Assembly (NCBI GenBank): GCA_017615795.1
Contig: JAFZZK010000029.1
Coordinates: 1 to 64,000, forward strand
DNA length: 64,000 nucleotides
DNA from: Bacteroidales bacterium
Lineage (GTDB): Bacteria; Bacteroidota; Bacteroidia; Bacteroidales; WCHB1-69
Direction of reading: 5' to 3'
In this document: positions 43,319 through 52,341 of the stretch, piece after piece
Numbering within the stretch: the stretch's first letter is position 1
How the letters are laid out: every line of letters begins with the position of its first letter
Notes under the pieces: generated by a model
Told to the model about the DNA's origin: nothing
Database searches by the model: none
The model's input: the letters and a program-made list of their open reading frames with translations, nothing else
Made by a program: the position numbers and the translations under genes

Positions 43319-45112
43319 ATGAAAAGAATATTGTTATTGTTAGCAAGTGTTTTGTTTGTCGTGGCCTCGTTTGCGCAGGCTGACAAGGCTAAGTACTACA
43401 TTGAGGGCGATTATTCCATCAGCCGTAGTGCCGGCGGGAAATTCGTCTATAATCTTTCCAATATCTCCTCCAAAGGCATCTATTTTTCGGTCCCTGACAC
43501 GCTGCGCGGTGTGGTTGAGCCGGATGAGTCCATCTCGTTCACTTTCGAGAAGGCCACCACAGATTGCCCGGACGGGTTCAAGGATGGCTTGAAGTTCTGG
43601 AAATGGCAGAATAACGGCAAGAACTACTCCTGGCAGCGCGACAGCGAGGTTAAGGACGCCCAGCAGAACTTCGAGACGGACAAAATCATGGTCGCCATGC
43701 TGATATTGGACTGCAGCAACTCATTGGGTGATGCCAACTTCGCCAAGCTCAAGAGCAGCGCCATCAAGTTCCTTGATATCTTGTACAACGCCTCGCCCGA
43801 CGGCAGCGTCCGCATCGGTATCATTGGTTTCAACACCATGAGCAACACAGACGAGATGGTGCGCGACATCGAGCCGCTCACTTCATCCTCCAAGGACCGT
43901 ATGATCAAGTTTATCCAGGGCCTTACCCTCTATAACAACACCTCCCTCTATTATGCCATGCGCAAAGGCTCCGACATGATTTCCGACTATGTATCCTCCC
44001 TTTCTGCAGTGGATCGCGACAAGTTTGACCATGCCTGCATGGTCTCCTTCACAGACGGCTACGACAACCACTCCAAGGACGAACGCCTTGGCGTTCCTCA
44101 ACGTGGCCTTGACAACCCCTATTTCCAATACATTCGCGACAATGTCGTGAATCGTTCTGTCGGCGGCAAGTTCCTCAAAAGCCATGTGATTGCCGTGAAG
44201 GGCAACGACGTGTCTGAAGACAACAAGCTCTATAAGGAGGTGTTCCAAGGCATCTCCTCAGAAGACCCCGTCTTGTTGGATGATTTCTCCCAAGTGGAGG
44301 CCCAATTCGAGAAGATGGCCAACGATCTTATCAAGCGTTGGCAGAACCTGACCTGTTACGTGCCCAGTGCCCACCAAGGTCGTGTGCGCTGGACTATCGG
44401 TGACTATACCGATAACAGCACCGTTACCCAGACTGTGGTGGAAAAGACAAAGGAAATCAAGGAAAAGACGGTCTCTTACACGAAAAAAGCCTTCTTGGGC
44501 GTGAATGCCGGCCTCGACTTCGAAATTGCCTCCATGAGAAGGTCCTTCACATATGTTGGACTTTGCGCAGGCTTCGACTTTGCCGTTCCTTTGAAAACCA
44601 ACGATAATGTGGCTGTGGGCGGCATGCTCTCCCTGAAATGGCCGTTTATCGTGCGTGGACCGTTCCACCTCGGTGCTGGACCGTTGTTCCTCGTGGGTGA
44701 CTATGAGAACAAAGCCTCTTTTATGCTCGGCACAGGTGTTGATCTGCGCTTTGGCAACAGGGTGGAGAGACCCAAGAAATTTGATTGGACTGCCCAAAAC
44801 AAAATGGGAGCCGGTGGCACGCTACGACTGGGCTTCACCACCATCAAACATAAACTCTATTTCTTCACTGACCTGACATTAGGTGGATTCGGTACGAAAT
44901 ATACCGATATCAGAGATATCCCCACCACACCTGTTTATGATGAAAACGGTGCTGAGGTCCCGATGGATGTTTTAAGACCGCGTTGGGGACATAACGAACA
45001 TTTCTATTCAGAACCAGGTGCATCTCCGTCAAATGAGATTCAACAATTCAAATACGAGGATGCTCACCACCTTTATTTCAATTTCTCCTTGAATATAGGT
45101 TATCGTTTCTAA
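43319..45112 (+). CDS. VWA-domain protein with C-terminal outer-membrane barrel
   Basis: This 597-residue protein has a signal peptide (KRILLLLASVLFVVASFAQA). Residues about 20-120 are an unassigned beta-rich domain. A von Willebrand A domain follows at about 120-345 with an intact MIDAS: LDCSNSLG (D-x-S-x-S), a Thr in LYNNTSLYYAM, and SFTDGYDN. From about residue 390 the chain turns into amphipathic strands (FLGVNAGLDFEI, LGAGPLFLVGDY) and ends GYRF, typical of an outer-membrane barrel. The combination of a metal-dependent adhesion-type domain and a barrel in one chain is unusual. An upstream GTG at 43313 is also open. It converges with hemW, overlapping by four bases. Confidence 0.72.
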   Translation: MKRILLLLASVLFVVASFAQADKAKYYIEGDYSISRSAGGKFVYNLSNISSKGIYFSVPDTLRGVVEPDESISFTFEKATTDCPDGFKDGLKFWKWQNNGKNYSWQRDSEVKDAQQNFETDKIMVAMLILDCSNSLGDANFAKLKSSAIKFLDILYNASPDGSVRIGIIGFNTMSNTDEMVRDIEPLTSSSKDRMIKFIQGLTLYNNTSLYYAMRKGSDMISDYVSSLSAVDRDKFDHACMVSFTDGYDNHSKDERLGVPQRGLDNPYFQYIRDNVVNRSVGGKFLKSHVIAVKGNDVSEDNKLYKEVFQGISSEDPVLLDDFSQVEAQFEKMANDLIKRWQNLTCYVPSAHQGRVRWTIGDYTDNSTVTQTVVEKTKEIKEKTVSYTKKAFLGVNAGLDFEIASMRRSFTYVGLCAGFDFAVPLKTNDNVAVGGMLSLKWPFIVRGPFHLGAGPLFLVGDYENKASFMLGTGVDLRFGNRVERPKKFDWTAQNKMGAGGTLRLGFTTIKHKLYFFTDLTLGGFGTKYTDIRDIPTTPVYDENGAEVPMDVLRPRWGHNEHFYSEPGASPSNEIQQFKYEDAHHLYFNFSLNIGYRF

Positions 45113-46257
45113 TCCACGATAAAGAGATTTTCGGCAATGCCGTCGGCGAACCAGAGACCTTTTGCGGTGAGTCTCAGTCTGCCGGCGGCATTTTCGTACC
45201 ATATAGTCGGCACGTTCGACTCAAAATGGCGAATGATGTCCTGGACTCGTTTTTCGCCATAGTGCGAGGCGATTTCATCCAGCAGGAGTCCTTTGTGGGT
45301 GCGCAGCGACAGCAGGATTGTTTCGTTGTAGATGTCGGTGGGGGAGAGCTCTTCACGCTCCTCGCACATCCTGCCGCACTGGATATTTTCTGCGTAATGT
45401 TTCAGGTTTGCCGGGTTCCATTGCCGGGAGTGCCCGTCGAAGGAGTGTGCGGCGGGGCCCAATCCCAAGTATGGCGTGTGGCTCCAGTAGGCGGAGTTGT
45501 GGCGCGACTCGAAGTCGGGCTGGCAGAGGTTGGAGATTTCGTACTGCTCAAACCCTGGGCGTTCGGGTGTTCCGCTTGCGGTTATTTTCTCAATCAGCAA
45601 GTCATATTGCCGTGCCGCCTGTTCATCGTCCACGGGCGCGTGCTTGCCTCCTTGGATTTGCTTGTAGAGCCGGCTGTTCTCTTCCGCCGTGAGGGCATAG
45701 CACGAAAGGTGCCGGATGGGGAGGCTGAAAGCGGTGTCAAGGTCTTGCTCCCATTCGGTGTCGGTGCGTTCCGCGACCCCATAGATGAGGTCTATGGAGA
45801 TGTTGTCGAAACCGGCCTGCCGTGCATTGCCTACGGCATCGAGGGCTTGCTGTGCTGTGTGCCGACGTCCCATGAACCGCAATACGTGCTCCTGGAACGA
45901 CTGTACCCCGATGCTGAGGCGGTTGATGCCAAGCTCCCGCAGTGTGCTGCAATAATCTTGCGTGAGTTGCTCGGGGTTGGCTTCCAAAGTTATTTCCGTC
46001 AGATTGCTTGTGTCGTAATAATGTTCCACTTGTCGCAATATTTGCGACAACTCGTCGGCAGTGAGCAGGCTCGGGGTGCCGCCGCCAAAATAGAGAGTTT
46101 GTAGGGGGGCATGCGGCAGATAGTCGCGCCGAATTCTGATTTCATCCAACAGGGTCTTGACATATAATTCCTTGTCGCGGGTGCTCGCCACAGAGTAGAA
46201 ACCGCAGTAGATGCACTTGCTCAGGCAAAATGGAACGTGTATATATATGCCGGCCAT
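45109..46257 (-). CDS. hemW: HemW-type radical SAM protein (coproporphyrinogen III oxidase-like)
   Basis: HemW proteins are heme chaperones that were formerly named oxygen-independent coproporphyrinogen oxidases. The 382-residue length suits HemW rather than HemN (about 455). The radical-SAM cysteines are C11, C15 and C18 in PFCLSKCIYCGF. YFGGGTPSLL, EITLEANPE, RLSIGVQSFQ and DLIYG follow in family order. The C-terminal HemN_C domain ends in LTAKGLWFADGIAENLF. It is the last gene before the convergent VWA-barrel gene, with a terminator of the upstream unit just before it. Confidence 0.92.
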   Translation of the reverse strand: MAGIYIHVPFCLSKCIYCGFYSVASTRDKELYVKTLLDEIRIRRDYLPHAPLQTLYFGGGTPSLLTADELSQILRQVEHYYDTSNLTEITLEANPEQLTQDYCSTLRELGINRLSIGVQSFQEHVLRFMGRRHTAQQALDAVGNARQAGFDNISIDLIYGVAERTDTEWEQDLDTAFSLPIRHLSCYALTAEENSRLYKQIQGGKHAPVDDEQAARQYDLLIEKITASGTPERPGFEQYEISNLCQPDFESRHNSAYWSHTPYLGLGPAAHSFDGHSRQWNPANLKHYAENIQCGRMCEEREELSPTDIYNETILLSLRTHKGLLLDEIASHYGEKRVQDIIRHFESNVPTIWYENAAGRLRLTAKGLWFADGIAENLFIVD

Positions 46258-46270
46258 ATTGGATCAGGGT

Positions 46271-46302
46271 AAAAAAAAGCACCTATGTGGATAGGTGCTT
46301 TG
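46271..46302 (-). terminator. Terminator of the alpha-oxoamine synthase gene
   Basis: An 11-base perfect stem (46276-46286 with 46291-46301) and loop GTGG. On the minus strand it is followed by eight T residues. It lies just past the stop at 46320. Confidence 0.88.
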
Positions 46303-46319
46303 CTATCGGGAGGGTTGGA

Positions 46320-47585
46320 TTACATCTTGATTAAGGCCATGTCGGGAATGGGCAGGTCATACTCGCCCTTGGCCAAACGGCTCTTGATGTCGCGGAAGGC
46401 TTCCAAGGTGCGGTTGACGTCTTCTATGCTGTGCGCGGCAGTGGGGATGATGCGGAAAATGAGCATGCCGGCCGGAATGACGGGGTAGGTGACGATAGAA
46501 CAGAAAATGTTGTAGTTCTCGCGCAGGTCAACGGCGATGTTGGCGGCCTCGTTAATCTTGCAGGGCAGGAACACGGGGGTAACACAGGCCTCGGCGGGTC
46601 CGATGTCATAGCCTAACTCGCGGAAGCCTTTTTGCAGGCTGCGGGTGATCTCCCAGAGGTGGGCTCTGAGTCTGTCGCCCTCTTCGCTGCGGATGATTTC
46701 GAGACGTTTCAGGCAGCCGACCACGATGGGCATGGGCAGAGACTTGGCATACATTTGGGAGCGCATGTTGTAGCGCAGGAAATTGACGATGGCTTTTTCG
46801 GAAGCGACGAAGCCGCCGATGGTGGCCATGGACTTGGCGTAGGCGCCGATGTAGATGTCAATGTCGTCCATTACGCCGAAATGCTCGGAGGTGCCTCTGC
46901 CGTGCGGGCCCATGCAGCCGAAGCCGTGGGCATCGTCAATGAGTATGCGGAATTGGTATTTCTTCTTGAGGGCTGCAATTTGGTCAAGTATACCGAGCGC
47001 GCCGGTCATGCCGAACACACCTTCGGTGATGAGCAGGACACCGCCGCCTTGCTTGTCTGCAAGTTCGCAGGCGCTGGCAAGGATTTTGTCGCAATCTTCG
47101 ATGTCGTTGTGGCGGAATTTGAAACTTTTACCTATATGAAGACGGATGCCGTCGCGCAGGCATGCGTGGGCCTCGGCATCGTAAACGATGACATCGCGGC
47201 GGGTTACCAGGGAGTCGATGGTGGACATGATGCCTTGATAGCCGAAATTGAATTCGAAGGCCGCCTCCTTATGCTCGAATTCGGCCAGTTCTCTTTCTAA
47301 TTGCTCGTGCAGCGCGGTTTGTCCGGTCATCATGCGGCTGCCCATGGGGTACGCCATGCCCCAGCGCGCGGCGCCTTCCGCATCAGCCTTGCGCACCTCG
47401 GGATGGTTGGCCAATCCCAGGTAGTTGTTGATGCTCCAGCACAACACGTCTTTGCCGTTGAAACGCATGTGGGGGCCGAGCTCGCCCTCTAATTTTGGAA
47501 ATGCGAAATATCCGTCGATTTTTTCACGATATTGTCCAATGGGACCGCCGGATGATTCTTTGACTCTTTCAAAAATGTCCTTCAT
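46320..47585 (-). CDS. Alpha-oxoamine synthase (serine/cysteate acyltransferase-like)
   Basis: PLP enzyme of 421 residues in the group of KBL, 8-amino-7-oxononanoate synthase and serine palmitoyltransferase, which condense an amino acid with an acyl thioester and release CO2. NNYLGLANHPEV, GSRMMTGQT, ITEGVFGMTG, LIDDAHGFGCMG and AYAKSMATIGG (PLP Lys251) are present. It matches the subgroup I recall from Flavobacteria that begins MKDIFE and has a long FPKLEG N-terminal region. That subgroup is compatible with cysteate or serine as the amino-acid substrate. The neighbours are hemW and thioredoxins, but possible pathway partners occur further on (59975, 61784). Confidence 0.75.
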   Translation of the reverse strand: MKDIFERVKESSGGPIGQYREKIDGYFAFPKLEGELGPHMRFNGKDVLCWSINNYLGLANHPEVRKADAEGAARWGMAYPMGSRMMTGQTALHEQLERELAEFEHKEAAFEFNFGYQGIMSTIDSLVTRRDVIVYDAEAHACLRDGIRLHIGKSFKFRHNDIEDCDKILASACELADKQGGGVLLITEGVFGMTGALGILDQIAALKKKYQFRILIDDAHGFGCMGPHGRGTSEHFGVMDDIDIYIGAYAKSMATIGGFVASEKAIVNFLRYNMRSQMYAKSLPMPIVVGCLKRLEIIRSEEGDRLRAHLWEITRSLQKGFRELGYDIGPAEACVTPVFLPCKINEAANIAVDLRENYNIFCSIVTYPVIPAGMLIFRIIPTAAHSIEDVNRTLEAFRDIKSRLAKGEYDLPIPDMALIKM

Positions 47586-47616
47586 AGTAGTATTGTTGGG
47601 TTAAGTATTTTCGGAT

Positions 47617-49104
47617 TTATTGCTTGTTCTTTTTCAACTCTATTTTTTCATACTCTTCAAGGAATTGAGGCAGATTGAACATGTCAATTCGCTTGTTGAG
47701 GATGATGCGGTGGTCGGAATTGTCGATGATGAACATGGCCGGATTGCCCGTTTCGTATATGCCAAAGTAGTCAAGGTAATCTATGTTGCCCTTGTTGCCG
47801 CCGACTTGTGTCCATGGGTATTTGTTGTCCTTCACATACTTCTTCCACGCCTCGATGGTGTCGTCGTTGCCAATGGCGTAGACATCGAAATTACGTGTGC
47901 CTGCAGCCTCCAAGGAGTCGTATACTTGGCACAGTTTTTTGGATTCTTTCTTACAGGTAGGGCAGTTGGGATCGTAGAACCAGAGGATGGTATAGGGTTT
48001 TGTGGTGTGATATGACGATTTCCAAAGGCGGGCATCCTCGTACAAGTTGGTGTCAGGGATGATGAGCTCAGGGGCGATTTTCCCGATCAGGATGGGCTCG
48101 ATGCGCTTGACGCGCTTTTGATATTTGCCCAGAAGGTCTTCGTCAAGCCAGTAACACTTGCCGGCCAATTGGTTGGTCTTCGCAATATGATAGAACACGG
48201 CATCATGTCCGATGATCTTGCTGGTCTCGAATTCGTATGTGAGCCAACTGACACAATAGTGGTACATGAACGTGTCCTTTTCTGTCTTTGCCAAGAACAT
48301 GTCAATATATTGGTTGATGGTGTCGGATTTCTGGTAATAGAGTATTTTGGTGAAATACTCTTTCAATTTGGGCTCGAAAGAGGGAATATAAATGAAACGG
48401 TGGTCGCCGAGGTCGACATTGTCCCAATAATGTTTGCGATAATAGTACACCTGGGCTTCTTTGTCGACAGAGCCATCCTCTTTCGTGATCGTGGGCACTT
48501 CGATTTCTTGGTAGGATTTCTGCATCTTGGAGAACAGATAATCGGGATGGGCAGCGATGAGGTCATTGATGAAATCTTGCATCTCCGTGTTGAGATTCTT
48601 GAGTTTTTCCTTGTAGACATCTGCACTGTCCTTGTTGCCTGCGCCCTCAAATTCTTTCACTTTCTTGCCCCATTCCGTCGCTCTCTTCTGAGCGTCTGCA
48701 GTTTTGCGCTGGAACTTCAGCATCTCCACATTCTCGGGCGAATTTTGGACGTTGAAATTTTCAACGTTGCCTGTCGTGTCAAGGTTGTAGGTAAAGAATT
48801 GGTTGTTGTCGATAATGAAGTTCAGGTAGAGTTTCTTGTCACCGGACACGAGCGAATACATGCCGTCGTCATACTTCTTGGTCCCCTTGAATACGAATTT
48901 TCCAGGTGCAACGGGTGTCGCGGAGTCTTTAAGAATCAGCTTCTCATTGTAATGAATCACCAAGTACATCAATTTGTCCTTGGAGTTCTTGATGTTGAAA
49001 GTGATTTCGTGGCCTTGCTTGGGCGTGCTTTTGCCTTTTTGTGCGGAAAGGCCGCCTATGATGAAAACACAGATAAGAAAGAGTAATAAATAATGTTTTT
49101 TCAT
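47617..49104 (-). CDS. Thioredoxin-fold protein with N-terminal DUF4369/DUF5106-like region
   Basis: The 495-residue exported protein has a signal peptide (LLLFLICVFIIGGLSAQ). The first 110 residues have the beta-rich DUF4369 look (FKGTKKYDDGMYSL). A helical DUF5106-like region with charged residues follows at about 130-330. The last 150 residues form a TlpA/AhpC-type domain with the redox site WFYDPNCPTCKKES and a GNPAMFIID cis-Pro loop. It probably works in the periplasm as a thiol oxidoreductase. It lies nine bases downstream of a homologous gene. Confidence 0.78.
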   Translation of the reverse strand: MKKHYLLLFLICVFIIGGLSAQKGKSTPKQGHEITFNIKNSKDKLMYLVIHYNEKLILKDSATPVAPGKFVFKGTKKYDDGMYSLVSGDKKLYLNFIIDNNQFFTYNLDTTGNVENFNVQNSPENVEMLKFQRKTADAQKRATEWGKKVKEFEGAGNKDSADVYKEKLKNLNTEMQDFINDLIAAHPDYLFSKMQKSYQEIEVPTITKEDGSVDKEAQVYYYRKHYWDNVDLGDHRFIYIPSFEPKLKEYFTKILYYQKSDTINQYIDMFLAKTEKDTFMYHYCVSWLTYEFETSKIIGHDAVFYHIAKTNQLAGKCYWLDEDLLGKYQKRVKRIEPILIGKIAPELIIPDTNLYEDARLWKSSYHTTKPYTILWFYDPNCPTCKKESKKLCQVYDSLEAAGTRNFDVYAIGNDDTIEAWKKYVKDNKYPWTQVGGNKGNIDYLDYFGIYETGNPAMFIIDNSDHRIILNKRIDMFNLPQFLEEYEKIELKKNKQ

Positions 49105-49113
49105 AACTGGTTT

Positions 49114-50433
49114 TTATTCTTTTGTGGTTCTGTTTTTGAAAAATAAGCGTAATTCGTCTAACGTGATTTGACGTGCAATTATTGTGTGATCCTGTGTGTT
49201 GTCTATCAAGAACATCACAGGGGTGGTCATGATGTCGAAATACTCGATAAAGTCGATGTTCTGCTCTCCACGCGAGGTGCTCAGGTTGGTCCAGTCCCAA
49301 AGCTGATGCTTGTAGGAGAAGGCCTTCCAGCGCTCGTAGTCGTCGTTAACCTCAACGGCAAATACCTCAAAGTCGTAGTCGTTGCCATGCTCTTGGTAGA
49401 GTTGATGCAACGGCGGTGTCATCTCTTGGCAGTGGTCGCAGTCGGGGTCCCAGAACCAAAGGACGGTGTAATGGGCCTTGATGTCCAGGGTGGAATGTGC
49501 TTTGCCTTCGATGTCATGCGAGATGAGTTCGGGAATCCGGGCTCCAGGGATAATCTTGCGCAGATTGTTGATTTTTCGTTCTATACGGCGCTCGGAGCCC
49601 TCTTCAATCCAACTATGATCGTAATGGTCGTAGAGATGCACCAGCACGGGGTCGTAGTCGGGATTGTGGACATCCAACAGGGAAAAGAGGCTACGGATGT
49701 AGTAGTCGCGCACGATGGGGTTGGTGCAGCGTGACAGCAGCTGGTCAACCTTGGCGATGCAGTCGGCGGCATTTTGGTCTTCCGGCTCCAAGATGTATTC
49801 CAGCATGGCACGGATGTAGTGGCCGGGCACATGCAGGAGACGAGGATCTGAAAAGTCGATGAGGTCGAGCAGGTGTTGGTAGGCTGTGTTGTTGTTGAGA
49901 GCTTCTCCGTAGAGAGAGAAGTTGTCTATGCGGATATATTGGGTGACGAAAGCGTCAGGAGCGGTTTCGGCGAGGTTGTCCAGCATGGTGCGCACAAGTT
50001 CGCGCTTTTGGGACATCTGGGTGTGATAGCGGAGAAGTATGTTGTTCTCTTCGTTGTCCGACGATGCGTTGTCCGTAAGGTTGATGCTGAAATGATTCCC
50101 TTGGTTGATGATGACGGGGAAACTTCGGAGACTCAAAGCATCGAGATCCGAGGCGTTGGGGATGGGAGAAACCGTGTAGACTCCACAGGGGATCTCTTTC
50201 TTCTTGTTTTTGAAAGAGTTTGTGTTCTTAATCACGATTGAGCTGTCCAAGCAGTAGATATCAATGCCGTTGTGTCCATACAGATATAGTTTGGAGGGGA
50301 TCTCCTTTTCTCCTTTGATGGTGATGTCATATCCTTTCCGGACGGGTGTGCCGTTGTCGGTGGATACTTGTCCTTGGGTGGCGCAACCCCAGACGCAGCA
50401 GCAGAGTGAAAGAAGCAACAATCGTGGTTTCAT
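49114..50433 (-). CDS. Thioredoxin-fold lipoprotein, DUF5106-like paralogue
   Basis: The 439-residue protein starts MKPRLLLLSLCCCVWGC; the Cys after VWG could be a lipobox, otherwise the signal is ordinary. A shorter N-terminal domain, then a helical region with LYDHYDH, precedes the thioredoxin fold with WFWDPDCDHCQEM (CDHC instead of CPTC) and TTPVMFLID. It is clearly related to the next gene downstream, so the pair is a tandem duplication that has diverged, especially at the redox motif. The TTG at 50439 gives two more residues and was passed over for ATG at 50433. It follows glmM by 21 bases. Confidence 0.76.
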   Translation of the reverse strand: MKPRLLLLSLCCCVWGCATQGQVSTDNGTPVRKGYDITIKGEKEIPSKLYLYGHNGIDIYCLDSSIVIKNTNSFKNKKKEIPCGVYTVSPIPNASDLDALSLRSFPVIINQGNHFSINLTDNASSDNEENNILLRYHTQMSQKRELVRTMLDNLAETAPDAFVTQYIRIDNFSLYGEALNNNTAYQHLLDLIDFSDPRLLHVPGHYIRAMLEYILEPEDQNAADCIAKVDQLLSRCTNPIVRDYYIRSLFSLLDVHNPDYDPVLVHLYDHYDHSWIEEGSERRIERKINNLRKIIPGARIPELISHDIEGKAHSTLDIKAHYTVLWFWDPDCDHCQEMTPPLHQLYQEHGNDYDFEVFAVEVNDDYERWKAFSYKHQLWDWTNLSTSRGEQNIDFIEYFDIMTTPVMFLIDNTQDHTIIARQITLDELRLFFKNRTTKE

Positions 50434-50454
50434 GAGCAAACGCGGTATGCTTTG

Positions 50455-51843
50455 TTATTGGATGATTTCGCGGACGTCTTGGAGGATTTTGCGGGCGATG
50501 TTGTCGGCGGTGGACTCGGAGAGGGCTTCTGCATAGACGCGCAGGATGGGCTCGGTGTTGGAGCCGCGCACGTGTACCCAACTGTCCTCGAAGTCGATTT
50601 TGACGCCGTCGGTGCGATTGACCTCGTGGTTGGCATACTTTTCGGCGATGCTGTCGAGTATCTTGGCGGTGTCCATCTCGCCGCGCAGCTCGATTTTGTT
50701 CTTGGAGATCTTGTAGTCGGGATACAGGGAGCGGAGTTCAACGCAGGATTTGCCGGAGGTGGCCATGTAGGAGAGAATAAGGGCGATGCCCACGAGGGCG
50801 TCGCGGCCATAGTGCAGCTCGGGGTATATGACACCGCCGTTGCCTTCGCCGCCGATGACGGCGTTGGTGGCCTTCATCTTTTCCACCACGTTCACCTCGC
50901 CCACGGCAGAGGCATTGTATTCCACGCCGTACTGGCGGCTCACGTCGCGCAGTGCGCGGGTGGAGGAGAGGTTCGAGACGGTGTTGCCCGGCGTGTGCTG
51001 CAACACGTAGTCGGCCACGGAGACCAGCGTGTATTCTTCACCAAACATCTCCCCGTTGGGCTTGATGAAGGCGAGGCGGTCCACGTCGGGATCGACCACG
51101 AAGCCGATATCGTAGCGCTCCTTGTTCATCGCCTCAGAGATGCCATACAGGTTCTCTGGTATAGGTTCGGGATTGTGTGCAAATAGTCCGTTCGGCTCGT
51201 CGTTGAGCAGGGTGACTCGCTTGACGCCAAGTTGCTTCAACAGCGGCGGCAGGGCGATGGCACCCGTGGAGTTGATGGTGTCGATGATGACAGAGAAGTC
51301 GGCCTTGGCAATGGCATCGCGATTCACCAAGGGCAGACGCAGGATGGCATCAATATGGTCTTGGATCGAGTTTTCGTAGAGAGTGTATGTGCCGAGATTT
51401 TTGGCATCGGCATACTGGAATTCGTGCGCGGTGGCGATTTCTTGCAGCTTGCGCCCGTCCTCACTCGAGAGGAACTCGCCCTTGTCGTTGAGCAGTTTCA
51501 AGGCGTTCCATTGTCCGGGGTTGTGGGAAGCGGTGACGATGACGCCGCCATCGGCATGGTGGTGCAGCACCGCCATCTCTGTGGTGGGCGTGGTGGACAG
51601 CCCCGTGTCGATAACGTCGGCACCCATGCCTTGCAAGGTGCCGCAGACCAAACGGCTCACCATTTCGCCGGAGACGCGTGCGTCGCGACCCACCACGATG
51701 GTGATTTTTTTATCGCCGCAACTTCCCTGTATAAAGGCTGCGAAGGCTGAGGTGAGTTCAATGATGTCTATGGGGGTGAGGTTCTCGCCGGCGTTTCCGC
51801 CGATAGTGCCCCTGATGCCGGAAATGGACTTTATTAGTGTCAT
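50455..51843 (-). CDS. glmM: Phosphoglucosamine mutase
   Basis: Converts glucosamine 6-phosphate to glucosamine 1-phosphate for UDP-GlcNAc, feeding MurA. The 462-residue protein starts MTLIKSISGIRGTIGG (sugar-phosphate binding loop). TASHNPGQWN carries the phosphoserine Ser106, VVDPDVDRLAF the metal triplet, and GGEGNGGV and RGSNTEPILRVY the phosphate loop. The longer frame upstream runs through a repeat and is not used. The GlmM versus phosphomannomutase assignment rests on length and the ISGIRG start. A TACTTTTG box at 51877-51884 (minus) is the likely promoter. Confidence 0.87.
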   Translation of the reverse strand: MTLIKSISGIRGTIGGNAGENLTPIDIIELTSAFAAFIQGSCGDKKITIVVGRDARVSGEMVSRLVCGTLQGMGADVIDTGLSTTPTTEMAVLHHHADGGVIVTASHNPGQWNALKLLNDKGEFLSSEDGRKLQEIATAHEFQYADAKNLGTYTLYENSIQDHIDAILRLPLVNRDAIAKADFSVIIDTINSTGAIALPPLLKQLGVKRVTLLNDEPNGLFAHNPEPIPENLYGISEAMNKERYDIGFVVDPDVDRLAFIKPNGEMFGEEYTLVSVADYVLQHTPGNTVSNLSSTRALRDVSRQYGVEYNASAVGEVNVVEKMKATNAVIGGEGNGGVIYPELHYGRDALVGIALILSYMATSGKSCVELRSLYPDYKISKNKIELRGEMDTAKILDSIAEKYANHEVNRTDGVKIDFEDSWVHVRGSNTEPILRVYAEALSESTADNIARKILQDVREIIQ

Positions 51844-51876
51844 GAATCTCTTTGCTGTAGATTGGTTGTGAGGCCG

Positions 51877-51884
51877 CAAAAGTA
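51877..51884 (-). promoter_or_regulatory. -7 box for glmM
   Basis: On the minus strand the bases read TACTTTTG, preceded by a T-run and TTTG, 33 bases before the glmM ATG. Confidence 0.6.
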
Positions 51885-52341
51885 CAAAAAAAGCGGCGGA
51901 AATACAAACATTTTCTACTGCTATTTTTGGGACGTGAAAAGATGCCTTGAATTCACTTTTTCTGCAAAAACAGAACAAAATGTAAACTGTTTTCTTTCTG
52001 GATGAAAAGAGGGAATTGTTTGTCCGATGGCACAAAGTCTGCATTGTCGAGTCTCCAAACAATGCTTTTTCTCCAACTTCCTTTCGCGGCGCGGTGGAGC
52101 GTTGAGACGAGAAAGATCGTTGTTCGCCGCGAAACGGATGTGCCGTCAGGCGAGTGTGCGTGAGGGATTGCAGTGGAAATGGCTGGCTTGCCAGCCATTG
52201 CAACGGAAAGCCCGACGGCGCGGCGGCGGGAGCCACGCCGCGCCGGCACGCCCAAATAAAAAAAGTAAGAAACCCTGACGTCTTTGTGTCATTGGGTATA
52301 TTATTCCCCGAAAAGTTACAACCTCCGATAATTGAGGCACA
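51885..52341. other. Gene-free stretch with repeats
   Basis: No gene is accepted here. The left third (51885-52080) is AT-rich without visible structure. The middle (52082-52250) is a palindrome-rich element described separately. The right part (52251-52341) has an A-run and nothing I would call. Open frames of about 100 residues crossing the palindromes were rejected. Confidence 0.6.
52082..52250. repeat. Composite palindromic intergenic element
   Basis: Three perfect inverted repeats follow each other: arms 52082-52091 and 52125-52134; arms 52178-52187 and 52190-52199 (two-base loop); arms 52217-52225 and 52236-52244. The middle hairpin is flanked by a near-direct repeat, TTGCAGTGGAAA (52168-52179) and TTGCAACGGAAA (52198-52209). 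ACGGATGTG at 52134-52142 also occurs near 2266. The end, with GCACGCCCAAAT then an A-run, resembles a repetitive intergenic motif I recall from Bacteroidota. Confidence 0.72.

Noticed and set aside
50455-52236. A longer GlmM with 131 extra N-terminal residues
   Set aside because: The extension crosses the glmM promoter box and the repeats; the enzyme start ISGIRG fits the ATG at 51843.
51953-52255. A 100-codon frame in the gap upstream of glmM
   Set aside because: It is made of the palindromic repeat; such frames arise from repeats and have no domain.
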